The notes under the pieces were generated by a model. That model searched no databases. It saw only the letters and a program-made list of their open reading frames with translations, and was not told the DNA's origin. The translations under genes and the position numbers were made by a program. This document shows, piece after piece, positions 1-7,026 of a DNA stretch of 51,690 nt. The stretch comes from Vibrio neptunius. GTDB lineage: Bacteria > Pseudomonadota > Gammaproteobacteria > Enterobacterales > Vibrionaceae. How positions within the stretch are numbered: position 1 is the first letter of the stretch; the number at the start of each line of letters is the position of its first letter. Where the stretch lies: NCBI RefSeq assembly GCF_000967495.1, contig NZ_JXXU01000087.1, forward strand, positions 1 to 51,690, in the 5' to 3' direction.

Positions 1-616
1 CTTTAGAGATTCCCTACTCTCTCCTTCGTCGCTCTATGGAATGACCAATTCAAACAACACCATTCAATAAATCTATATTTCTCGATGTTTAATAATAAGA
101 AAAACTATCGTAGTTAATTAACTTTATTAATCTAACTTATTTTAGTGTTTGGCATTTTTTAAATATCCAATGTGATCAAAGCAACATTTATCACCAAATA
201 TTTTGTTATCAAACAATTAATTCGCAACTCAAAATCAATTATCTAAGAATCCAAAGTGCATATTTCCACTCTATTCACTGTTTTATCATCGAGAGCAGAG
301 TGCATATTTTCCCTGCAAACTTCCCCAAGCCTTATTTACTGAATAAACCAATGCATAAACTTCCCAATTTAATGGCTAATTAGGGTATTCACATCCAATT
401 AACAAGTGAATAGATATTGTTAAACCCCTTGAAAACACTGGCTTTAGGCATAAAAAACGAACTGTGATTGATCTCTAAGATTCCTCTCCAGACAAGCGTA
501 ATATGAATTTCAGAAACAAAATAAGTGAATAAATAAATTCGCTCTTCTATTCCTTACAAATTAAATATTAGTTTTTAATTTTTAAAACTAATTATAAATA
601 TAAGAGAGATACGATC
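1..616. other. AT-rich intergenic region upstream of arcA
   Basis: This 616-base stretch holds no convincing gene. The first ~45 bases (pyrimidine-rich, with CTCTCCTTCGTCGCTC) resemble interspersed intergenic repeats I associate with Vibrio genomes, but this rests on memory. Two near-identical segments, AAGTGCATATTTCC (about 255-268) and GAGTGCATATTTTCC (about 299-313), form a direct repeat. An ARG-box-like core TGAATAGATATTGT lies at 407-420 and further TGAAT half-sites at 504 and 526. The final ~60 bases are very AT-rich and probably hold the arcA promoter. A GAGAGAT stretch just before 617 serves as ribosome binding site. Confidence 0.5.
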
Positions 617-1837
617 ATGAGTAAGTTATACGTAGGTTCTGAAATCGGTCAATTACGTCGCGTGCTGGTGCATCGCCCAAGACGAGCACTGACTCACCTG
701 ACGCCTTCCAACTGCCACGATCTGCTATTTGATGACGTACTTGCCGTCGAGCGTGCAGGCAAAGAGCACGATGTGTTCACTCAAACTTTGCGCGAACAAG
801 GTGTGGAAGTCTTACTACTTACCGACTTGTTGGCAGATACACTGGCTGTCTCAGAAGCCAAAGACTGGCTGTTAAGCCGTCAGGTATCGGATTACCGTTT
901 AGGTAAAACTTTTGCCAATGACGTTCGTTGCTACTTAGGCGACCTACCCAATGTTGAGCTAGCTAAGATTCTTACCGGTGGTCTTTCTTACGCTGAAATG
1001 CCAATCACATCCTCTTCAATGATGCAGGGGCTTCACGCACCAACCGATTTCATCATTGAACCATTACCCAACCACTTGTTCACCCGTGACACTTCGTGTT
1101 GGGTCTATGGCGGTGTCTCTATCAACCCAATGGCGAAACCCGCTCGTCAACGTGAAACCAACCATGTTCGCGCTATCTACCGCTGGCATCCAAGTTTTGC
1201 TGGTCAGGACTTTATCAAGTACTTCGGCGATGAAGAGAAAATCTACGACAACTCGACCATTGAAGGTGGCGATGTCTTAGTCATTGGTAAAGACGCTGTG
1301 CTGATTGGTATGTCTGAGCGCACAACCGCTCAAGGTGTTGAACATTTAGCGTCTGGCCTATTCAAACATGGTCAAGCGAAGCAAGTGATTGCCATGGAAT
1401 TACCGAAACATCGTTCCTGCATGCACTTAGACACTGTGATGACTCATATGCGTGAAGATACCTTCTCTGTTTACCCAGAGGTGATGCGCAAAGATGTCAA
1501 GTGCTGGAGCCTGACTGGCGATGCGTCTGGCGCTGTGAATGTCAAAGAAGAAGGTTACTTCGTGACGGCTATCGAAAAAGCGCTTGGCGTCGACCAGCTC
1601 AACCTTATCACCACGGGCGGTGACAACTTCAACGCGGAACGTGAACAGTGGAACGATGCGAACAACGTTCTTACCGTCAAGCCTGGTGTCGTGATCGGAT
1701 ACGAAGGCAATACCTACACCAACGAGAAATACGACAAAGCGGGCATCACAGTACTGCCAATACCTGGCGATGAGCTAGGTCGTGGCCGCGGCGGTGCACG
1801 CTGCATGAGCTGCCCAATCGAACGTGATGGTATTTAA
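617..1837 (+). CDS. arcA: Arginine deiminase ArcA
   Basis: Cytosolic enzyme hydrolysing L-arginine to L-citrulline and ammonia, the first step of the arginine deiminase pathway that yields ATP without respiration. The 406-residue length is normal for the family. Visible hallmarks are the TRDTS segment, the EGGD motif, the HLDTVMT histidine segment and the C-terminal GGARCMSCP loop, whose first cysteine (Cys396) is the expected nucleophile. The start is supported by GAGAGAT upstream and by alignment of the N-terminal VGSEIGQLRRVLVHRP segment with the family. It leads arcC and argF on the same strand. No arcD arginine/ornithine antiporter gene is present in this window, so transport must be encoded elsewhere. 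Confidence 0.96.
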   Translation: MSKLYVGSEIGQLRRVLVHRPRRALTHLTPSNCHDLLFDDVLAVERAGKEHDVFTQTLREQGVEVLLLTDLLADTLAVSEAKDWLLSRQVSDYRLGKTFANDVRCYLGDLPNVELAKILTGGLSYAEMPITSSSMMQGLHAPTDFIIEPLPNHLFTRDTSCWVYGGVSINPMAKPARQRETNHVRAIYRWHPSFAGQDFIKYFGDEEKIYDNSTIEGGDVLVIGKDAVLIGMSERTTAQGVEHLASGLFKHGQAKQVIAMELPKHRSCMHLDTVMTHMREDTFSVYPEVMRKDVKCWSLTGDASGAVNVKEEGYFVTAIEKALGVDQLNLITTGGDNFNAEREQWNDANNVLTVKPGVVIGYEGNTYTNEKYDKAGITVLPIPGDELGRGRGGARCMSCPIERDGI

Positions 1838-1851
1838 GTAACGGTTAAGTT

Positions 1852-1875
1852 GGCGAGAGCGACTTAGCTCTCGCC
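1852..1875 (+). other. Intercistronic hairpin between arcA and arcC
   Basis: A perfect 9-bp inverted repeat, GGCGAGAGC and GCTCTCGCC, with a 6-base loop. No U-run follows, so it is more likely an mRNA-stabilising or processing structure than a terminator. It lies in the 59-base gap between arcA and arcC, which otherwise look co-transcribed. Confidence 0.55.
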
Positions 1876-1896
1876 CTCAGCAGAGAGATTAAAGCA

Positions 1897-2808
1897 ATGA
1901 CAAAACAAACTGTAGTTGTCGCACTTGGTGGAAACGCCCTACTTCGCCGCGGTGAACCGCTAGAGGCCGAAGTGCAACGTCAGAACATCGAAATTGCCGT
2001 CAAAGCTATTGCGGAAATTGCCGAGCAATACAATGTCGTGCTGGTGCATGGCAATGGCCCACAGGTCGGTTTGCTGGCTCTACAAGGCTTGGAATACAAG
2101 AAGGTAGCACCATATCCACTGGATGTTCTGGGCAGTGAAACGCAAGGCATGATTGGTTACATGCTGATGCAAGAGTTCAAAAACCAAATGCCGAACGTCA
2201 ACGCGACTTGCATGTTAACGCAGATGACAGTGGACCCAAATGACCCTGCATTTGACAATCCAACTAAACCTATCGGCCCGATCTACCAAGAAGCAGAAGC
2301 ACGCGAACTAGCAGAGAAGTACCATTGGACCATCAAACCTGACGGTCAGCACTTCCGTCGCGTTGTACCTAGCCCACAGCCAACAGGCATCGTCGAAAAT
2401 GAAGCCATCACTAAGCTCATCGATGAAGGCCACTTAGTGATTTGTACTGGCGGCGGCGGCATCCCAGTCAAAAAAGAAAATGGCAAACTGGTTGGTGTTG
2501 AAGCAGTGATTGATAAGGACATGTCCGCAGCATTCCTTGCCAAGCAGCTAAACGCTGATGCTTTACTCATCCTTACTGATGCAGACGCGGTTTACCTCGA
2601 TTGGGGCAAACCTACTCAACAGGCGCTGCGCAGCACTCACCCATCCGAATTAGCGCAGTACCAATTTGATGCTGGCTCAATGGGACCAAAAATAGAAGCA
2701 TCATGCGAGTTCGTCAAACAAGGCGGCAAAGTGGTCGGAATCGGCGCACTGGAAGATGGTTTGCGCATTCTTCAAGGTACGGCAGGCACCAATATTACTC
2801 AGGGCTAA
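1897..2808 (+). CDS. arcC: Carbamate kinase ArcC
   Basis: Carbamate kinase of the amino acid kinase family. In the deiminase pathway it transfers the phosphate of carbamoyl phosphate to ADP, giving ATP, ammonia and CO2. At 303 residues it has the usual size. The N-terminal VVVALGGNALLRRGE segment, VLVHGNGPQVG, the CTGGGGIPV loop and the C-terminal MGPKIEA segment are all family signatures. An AGAGAGATT stretch precedes the ATG. It follows arcA by 59 bases and precedes argF by about 120, consistent with one catabolic transcription unit. Confidence 0.96.
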   Translation: MTKQTVVVALGGNALLRRGEPLEAEVQRQNIEIAVKAIAEIAEQYNVVLVHGNGPQVGLLALQGLEYKKVAPYPLDVLGSETQGMIGYMLMQEFKNQMPNVNATCMLTQMTVDPNDPAFDNPTKPIGPIYQEAEARELAEKYHWTIKPDGQHFRRVVPSPQPTGIVENEAITKLIDEGHLVICTGGGGIPVKKENGKLVGVEAVIDKDMSAAFLAKQLNADALLILTDADAVYLDWGKPTQQALRSTHPSELAQYQFDAGSMGPKIEASCEFVKQGGKVVGIGALEDGLRILQGTAGTNITQG

Positions 2809-2867
2809 TACCAATCAGCTCTATCTTACGCTGGGGCTGCGATAAAACATTCACTCAAGTTCATTAC

Positions 2868-2906
2868 TGCACTTTCTTACCTCTTTCCCTGCAACGAGAA
2901 AGTGCA
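2868..2906 (+). other. Inverted repeat upstream of argF
   Basis: Ten-base perfect arms TGCACTTTCT (2868-2877) and AGAAAGTGCA (2897-2906) separated by 19 bases, ending 22 bases before the argF start. The argF Shine-Dalgarno (AAGGAAA) lies just outside the right arm. It could be a transcript hairpin or a protein-binding site; the sequence does not decide. An ATTCA half-site of ARG-box type occurs upstream at 2849-2853. Confidence 0.4.
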
Positions 2907-2928
2907 CATCGATAAGAAGGAAAACATC

Positions 2929-3939
2929 ATGGCTTTCAATCTACGTAACCGTAACTTCCTAAAACTATTAGACTTTACTCCACGTGAAATTCAACACATG
3001 TTGGACCTATCCGTCGAGTTAAAAAAAGCGAAATACAACGGCTATGAGCAACCTCGCCTGAAAGGCAAAAACATCGCTCTGATCTTCGAGAAAACATCGA
3101 CTCGTACCCGCTGTGCCTTTGAAGTTGCGGCTTTTGACCAAGGCGCTCAAGTCTCTTACTTAGGCCCAACAGGCTCTCAGATTGGTCACAAAGAATCGAT
3201 GAAAGATACCGCTCGCGTTTTAGGCCGAATGTACGATGGTATCGAGTACCGTGGATTTGGTCAGGAAATTGTCGAAGAGCTGGGCGCTTACGCGGGTGTA
3301 CCGGTATGGAATGGTTTGACCGATGAGTTCCACCCGACGCAAATTCTCGCTGACTTCCTAACTATGATGGAACATGGCCGTGGCAAACAGCTACACGAAA
3401 TGAAGTTTGCTTACCTAGGCGATGCACGCAACAACATGGGCAACTCTCTGATGGTTGGCGCCGCTAAGATGGGCATGGATATTCGTCTCGTCGCGCCTAA
3501 GCAGTTCTGGCCAGAAGAAGCCCTTGTGGCACAGTGCCGTGAGATCGCTGCAACAACCGGTGCAAAAATTACCCTGACTGAAGAGGTTCAAGAAGGCGTT
3601 CAAGGTTGTGATTACCTGTACACGGATGTGTGGGTATCAATGGGCGAAGCAAAAGAAGCCTGGGCAGAACGTATCAACCTCATGCTGCCTTACCAAGTCA
3701 ACATGGACATGATCAAAGCAACAGGTAATCCTCATGTGAAATTCATGCACTGCCTACCTGCCTTCCACGGCGAAGATACCACGGTAGGTAAACAGCTTGC
3801 TGAAGAGTACCCAATGCTGAAAAACGGCTGTGAGGTGACTGATGAAGTGGTTGAATCTGAATACTCTATTGTGTTCGACGAAGCTGAAAACCGTATGCAC
3901 ACCATCAAAGCGGTGATGGTCGCAACACTAGGTGACTAG
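2929..3939 (+). CDS. argF: Ornithine carbamoyltransferase
   Basis: Interconverts ornithine plus carbamoyl phosphate with citrulline plus phosphate. The 336-residue protein carries the carbamoyl-phosphate motif STRTR (57-61), FHPTQ near 135-138, the ornithine-binding SMG (237-239) and HCLPAF with Cys275. The start was set at MAFNLRN behind AAGGAAA; an in-frame upstream start at 2902 is unlikely. It could serve biosynthesis (argF) or degradation (arcB): the N-terminus MAFNLRNRNFL is arcB-like, while other stretches resemble E. coli ArgF. No other OTC is seen here and every other step from argC to argH is in this window, so it may serve both pathways. Its TAG stop is formed at the boundary of an inverted-repeat element. 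Confidence 0.95.
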   Translation: MAFNLRNRNFLKLLDFTPREIQHMLDLSVELKKAKYNGYEQPRLKGKNIALIFEKTSTRTRCAFEVAAFDQGAQVSYLGPTGSQIGHKESMKDTARVLGRMYDGIEYRGFGQEIVEELGAYAGVPVWNGLTDEFHPTQILADFLTMMEHGRGKQLHEMKFAYLGDARNNMGNSLMVGAAKMGMDIRLVAPKQFWPEEALVAQCREIAATTGAKITLTEEVQEGVQGCDYLYTDVWVSMGEAKEAWAERINLMLPYQVNMDMIKATGNPHVKFMHCLPAFHGEDTTVGKQLAEEYPMLKNGCEVTDEVVESEYSIVFDEAENRMHTIKAVMVATLGD

Positions 3940-4204
3940 GGTCTGTTGACCTTTTGAGCTGATTTTTGCAGCAGTTTGTGGGTTCTTTATACAAGGCAGA
4001 GGATTTGAAATGTAGTTGCCCTACCTGATAAGCCGATAACGCAGTAGAAAGGAACCACAAACGCTGCCCAGAGGGTTCGGCTAAAAGCGTTTTACTCTTT
4101 GTTGAGAGGTGTTTTGCTTAGGTCACTAGGCGACAAACCTCTCGCCGCGACTAAAACGCTTTTATCTCGAACAAAATTTAACCGTAAAAGGTCAACAGAC
4201 CCTA
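3937..4204. mobile_element. MITE-like element with 19-bp terminal inverted repeats
   Basis: The ends are exact inverted repeats: TAGGGTCTGTTGACCTTTT at 3937-3955 and its reverse complement at 4186-4204. The outer TA on each side could be a duplicated TA target, leaving a 264-bp element starting GGGTCTG. The interior has no coding potential but two more inverted repeats: one near the left half (about 3972-3996 with 4042-4066, imperfect) and one in the right half, where AAAAGCGTTTTA (about 4082-4093) pairs with TAAAACGCTTTT (about 4152-4163). This nested, non-coding architecture is typical of MITEs mobilised by a transposase encoded elsewhere. No parent insertion sequence is visible. Confidence 0.8.
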
Positions 4205-4259
4205 ATATCATCGAATAAAAGTAATCATACTCAAATTAGACTGAGTATTGTTTGCAGGG

Positions 4260-4319
4260 AAATGCGGGTGGCGTTCATCATGTATCAAAAACATGCCGAA
4301 TAAAGCCCGCATTTTTTTT
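4260..4319 (+). terminator. Intrinsic terminator downstream of argF and the MITE
   Basis: AAATGCGGG (4260-4268) pairs with CCCGCATTT (4306-4314), and a T-tract runs to 4319. The long interior contains further pairing (CATG with CATG). It probably ended the arc/argF transcript before the MITE arrived and still insulates pyrBI. Confidence 0.7.
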
Positions 4320-4426
4320 CATACTCACGAGCTCATAACCCCCTTCAATCCAAGAGGACACAACCGCTGCAAACATGTCGCCAAAATAGGCGAAATACGC
4401 ATAAAAATCCAATTTATGAATACTTT

Positions 4427-4464
4427 AAGCAAACGCTTGCGTTGGCTTTTTTTGTCCGTATAAT
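4427..4464 (+). promoter_or_regulatory. pyrBI promoter with PurR-like operator
   Basis: A perfect -10 hexamer TATAAT lies at 4459-4464, with TTGCGT at 4437-4442 as -35 and a 16-base spacer. Overlapping the -35, AAGCAAACGCTTGCGT (4427-4442) matches 14 of 16 positions of the E. coli PurR consensus ACGCAAACGTTTGCGT. PurR repression of pyrimidine genes such as pyrC and pyrD is known in E. coli; here the site suggests that pyrBI initiation is also purine-controlled. Inferred from motif only. Confidence 0.7.
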
Positions 4465-4493
4465 CCTCCGCAATTTGTCTTCGGAGGATCAAA

Positions 4494-4676
4494 ATGAACC
4501 TGTCAGCAACCACTCAATGTTGGCTTAACTTATGCCCTGACTCAGGGACATGTGTGGTTTCATTTTGTTCTATCGATCCTTTTCAAGCCTCCTATTTAGG
4601 GGGCTTTTTTTTGTCTGAAATTTACATCAACCCATGGATTAACAACCCACATCGGTTGGACAAACTCACCCATTGA
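4494..4676 (+). CDS. pyrL: pyrBI leader peptide
   Basis: A 60-codon reading frame with a strong GGAGGA Shine-Dalgarno that runs through the attenuator and stops 17 bases before the pyrB start, the arrangement of E. coli pyrL. Its codons span a U-rich stretch around 4556-4585 just before the terminator hairpin. There, UTP-dependent RNA polymerase pausing is expected to let the ribosome catch up and block hairpin formation when UTP is low. The peptide itself need not have a function. Mechanism inferred from E. coli. Confidence 0.75.
   Translation: MNLSATTQCWLNLCPDSGTCVVSFCSIDPFQASYLGGFFLSEIYINPWINNPHRLDKLTH
4585..4612 (+). terminator. pyrBI attenuator
   Basis: AAGCCTCC (4585-4592), a 6-base loop, then the GGGGGC arm (4599-4604) followed by eight T residues. 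It lies inside the leader reading frame and upstream of pyrB, so it is an attenuator and not an end-of-gene terminator. Confidence 0.85.
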
Positions 4677-4693
4677 GACGAGGAAACATTGCG

Positions 4694-5623
4694 ATGGCGC
4701 ATTCGTTATTTAACAAGCACATTATCTCCATTCCTGAGCTCAGCCGTAGCGAGCTAGAGCTTATCGTCGACACCGCAGCTAGGCTCAAAGCCGAGCCAGA
4801 CCCGACACTGCTTAAAAACAAAGTGGTGGCAAGTTGCTTCTTTGAACCTTCCACGCGCACTAGGCTGTCATTTGAAACGGCTGTGCAGCGTCTTGGCGGC
4901 ACAATCATTGGCTTCGACAATGGTGGCAACACGTCACTGGCGAAAAAGGGGGAGACACTGGCCGATTCTGTACAAGTGATTGCTTCTTATGTCGACGCCT
5001 TTGTGATGCGCCACCCACAAGAGGGCGCAGCACGCCTAGCGTCCGAGTTTTCTAACGGCATCCCCGTAGTTAACGGCGGTGACGGCGCGAATCAGCATCC
5101 AACTCAGACTCTGCTGGACTTATTTTCTATCTACGAAACCCAGGGCACGCTCGACAACCTCAATGTCGCGTTTGTCGGTGACCTTAAATACGGTCGTACT
5201 GTCCACTCTCTGACTCAAGCACTGGCCAAGTTCAACAATGTTCGCTTCTTCTTTATCGCTCCTGAAGCATTGGCGATGCCCGATTACATCTGTGAAGAAC
5301 TCGAAGAAGCAGACATCCAATTCAGTATGCACAACAACATTGAAGACGTCGTACCGGAGCTTGATATCCTGTATATGACGCGCGTGCAAAAAGAGCGCTT
5401 TGATGAGTCTGAATACGCTCATATCAAGTCAGCGTTCATTCTCACCGCCGATACGCTAAAAGAGGCTCGTGCAAATCTTAAGGTTCTTCACCCATTGCCA
5501 CGCGTCGATGAAATCACAACAGACGTCGATAAAACACCACACGCTTACTACTTTGAGCAGGCTGAAAACGGTGTCTATGCGCGAGAAGCCTTACTTGCCC
5601 TTGTTCTAAGTGAAACCCTTTAA
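4694..5623 (+). CDS. pyrB: Aspartate carbamoyltransferase catalytic subunit
   Basis: Condenses carbamoyl phosphate with L-aspartate to carbamoyl-aspartate, the committed step of pyrimidine synthesis. The 309-residue chain has STRTR (53-57) for carbamoyl phosphate, the SLAKKGE loop with Lys84 contributed across the trimer, NGGDGANQHPTQTLLD and HPLPR near the C-terminus. The start at MAHSLFNKH lies behind GAGGAAA; an upstream TTG at 4673 would overlap the leader stop and is not favoured. It is followed 16 bases later by pyrI, so the enzyme is the regulated dodecamer type. Expression is expected to follow the attenuator. Confidence 0.97.
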   Translation: MAHSLFNKHIISIPELSRSELELIVDTAARLKAEPDPTLLKNKVVASCFFEPSTRTRLSFETAVQRLGGTIIGFDNGGNTSLAKKGETLADSVQVIASYVDAFVMRHPQEGAARLASEFSNGIPVVNGGDGANQHPTQTLLDLFSIYETQGTLDNLNVAFVGDLKYGRTVHSLTQALAKFNNVRFFFIAPEALAMPDYICEELEEADIQFSMHNNIEDVVPELDILYMTRVQKERFDESEYAHIKSAFILTADTLKEARANLKVLHPLPRVDEITTDVDKTPHAYYFEQAENGVYAREALLALVLSETL

Positions 5624-5639
5624 TTGCAGGAGAATGATC

Positions 5640-6104
5640 ATGGTGAAAGAAACTCAACTACAAGTAGAAGCCATTCGTAACGGTAGCGTGATTGACCATA
5701 TTCCTGCTAACGTCGGCATTAAAGTGCTCAAACTATTTAAAATGCACAAGACCAATCAACGCATTACCATAGGTCTCAACTTACCTTCTTCAGCTCTCGG
5801 TGAGAAAGACCTTATCAAGATTGAAAATGTTTATTTGACCAAAGAGCAGGCCAACCGATTAGCTTTATATGCGCCGAAAGCCACTGTGAACCAGATTGAA
5901 GAATATCAGGTGGTCAATAAACTCACTTTAGCGCTTCCAGAACATATTCATAGTGTCTTTGAGTGTCCAAACAGCAATTGTATTTCGCACGGGGAACCTG
6001 TCGAAAGCCACTTTAAAGTGCAGCAGAAACAGCATCACGTTCAGCTCAAATGTCATTACTGTGAAAAGGTATTCTCACGCGAAATCATGGCAGAAGCCCG
6101 CTAA
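5640..6104 (+). CDS. pyrI: Aspartate carbamoyltransferase regulatory subunit
   Basis: Regulatory chain that gives aspartate transcarbamoylase its CTP inhibition and ATP activation. 154 residues, close to the E. coli length. The N-terminal nucleotide-binding half (LQVEAIRNGSVIDHIPA) is followed by the zinc domain with Cys109, Cys114, Cys138 and Cys141 all present. Two in-frame ATGs compete (5634 and 5640); the second fits better because AGGAG at 5628-5632 is only one base from the first and seven from the second. Translated from the pyrBI transcript. Confidence 0.96.
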   Translation: MVKETQLQVEAIRNGSVIDHIPANVGIKVLKLFKMHKTNQRITIGLNLPSSALGEKDLIKIENVYLTKEQANRLALYAPKATVNQIEEYQVVNKLTLALPEHIHSVFECPNSNCISHGEPVESHFKVQQKQHHVQLKCHYCEKVFSREIMAEAR

Positions 6105-6388
6105 TCAGCCCTGATAGCCGCTCTGTAAAAGCATTGTGGATATTTATTCCTATCTCAGAATAAATATCCACATGCAACAGAATTATCAACCAATAGAATC
6201 GCAAATTAATAGTTATTAATTGGTGATCCCTTTCAAAAAGCCACACTTTATTTGGTGGTAAGATACTCTGAATAAACATCTTAAGTCACCAAAGAAGTGA
6301 CAGCTCAATGTCTGAGGCACTACTAAGGAAAGAAGTGCTGAAGGTCGCAAGGAAGAGTTATCTCTACGTCATGTTTTAAGGAGTTCGC
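6105..6388 (+). other. Intergenic region between pyrI and the ArgR paralogue
   Basis: 284 bases without a gene. The left part carries the tandem ARG-box-like palindrome (6135-6172). Further right a TGAAT half-site (6269-6273) follows a possible -10 (GATACT, 6262-6267). A small inverted repeat GTCACC/GTGAC-type lies around 6285-6301. No clear intrinsic terminator for pyrBI is present apart from the palindrome, which lacks a T-run. Confidence 0.5.
6135..6172. promoter_or_regulatory. Tandem ARG-box-like operator (15-bp perfect palindrome)
   Basis: TGTGGATATTTATTC (6135-6149) and its exact reverse complement (6158-6172) flank 8 bases. Each arm contains a 14-base core resembling the E. coli ARG box TGAAT-N4-ATTCA: TGGAT-ATTT-ATTCC at 6137-6150 and AGAAT-AAAT-ATCCA at 6157-6170, each matching 8 of 10 defined bases. 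The cores repeat at 20 bp, the spacing I recall for the E. coli argR autoregulatory operator (other arg operators use 21). It sits about 220 bases before the ArgR paralogue. Alternatively it is simply a hairpin at the end of the pyrBI transcript. Confidence 0.55.
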
Positions 6389-6877
6389 ATGAGTGAAACT
6401 CTCAATCTAGTTTCAGTGAATTACGCTGAAGACAAAACCCTGACTGCAGCCTGTAAACGCCTGCTTCAACAACAGAGCTTTACCACTCAAAATGAGTTAC
6501 GCGAAGCACTGGTTGATATCGGCTTTGATGGTATCAGCCAATCGACTGTCTCGCGTCTACTGTCTCAGCTTGGGGTGGTTAAGGTTCAGAATGCCTGTGG
6601 TAAAAAGGTGTATTGCATCACCGTTGAAACCGCACCTGTACGTGTTGAATCGTCAATTTCTTCACAAATTGAATTCATTACCCATAATCAGGCGATGGTG
6701 GTGGTTAAAACTCACCCTGGCAGTGCTCAGCTCGTCGCAAGATTGGTCGACATCGACCCACACACTGAAATTCTTGGTACCGTAGGGGGTAACGACACCG
6801 TCTTAGTGATACCAAAAGACATCGCTCATATTGATGCCTGCGAAAGAGTGGTACGTACCCGACTCGGCGTGGCCTAA
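6389..6877 (+). CDS. ArgR-family regulator, paralogue with altered ligand residue
   Basis: 162-residue member of the arginine repressor family, a hexameric DNA-binding protein. The N-terminal winged-helix half (about 15-80) keeps the recognition stretch ISQSTVSRLL with Ser52 and Arg56, the E. coli ArgR DNA contacts. The C-terminal core (about 95-160) has HPGSAQLVARLVD and ILGTVGGNDTVLV. In E. coli the latter reads GTIAGDDT, where Asp128 and Asp129 bind arginine; here they are Asn135 and Asp136. The RBS is AAGGAG. The gene follows pyrBI in the arc/argF block, suggesting a local regulator of arginine degradation rather than the general repressor. The ligand is inferred and could differ from arginine. 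Confidence 0.9.
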   Translation: MSETLNLVSVNYAEDKTLTAACKRLLQQQSFTTQNELREALVDIGFDGISQSTVSRLLSQLGVVKVQNACGKKVYCITVETAPVRVESSISSQIEFITHNQAMVVVKTHPGSAQLVARLVDIDPHTEILGTVGGNDTVLVIPKDIAHIDACERVVRTRLGVA

Positions 6878-6898
6878 ATCTTTCCGATGTTATCGATA

Positions 6899-6930
6899 CT
6901 TAAGTCAGGCATCGGCCTGACTTAAGCTTT
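6899..6930 (+). terminator. Terminator after the ArgR paralogue
   Basis: Perfect 12-bp arms CTTAAGTCAGGC (6899-6910) and GCCTGACTTAAG (6915-6926) with a 4-base loop, followed by CTTTTG. It separates the arginine/pyrimidine block from dsbD. Confidence 0.8.
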
Positions 6931-7026
6931 TGAATTAGCGATATTTGTCGGAGTGTGAAACTTATTCCCCCTTTCCCCTGTCTGATTAAGTTAAAATGAT
7001 GAAAATTTAACTCAAGTGACTTTTCT

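Larger units (their letters stand above)
4205..4493 (+). other. Region between the MITE and the pyrL leader
   Basis: This stretch holds an intrinsic terminator (4260-4319), then about 110 bases with no recognised content, then the pyrBI promoter with an overlapping PurR-like operator. Two overlapping reading frames here (4248-4463 plus strand and 4325-4513 minus strand) cover the promoter and terminator, have no ribosome binding sites and look like chance. Confidence 0.6.

Noticed and set aside
120..480. FNR or CRP site upstream of arcA
   Set aside because: Half-sites such as TGTGATCAAAG and GTGATTGATC exist, but none has a partner at the required spacing.
4248..4463. Small protein genes in the argF-pyrL gap
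   Set aside because: The frames cover the terminator and the pyrBI promoter, lack Shine-Dalgarno sequences and show no recognisable protein features.
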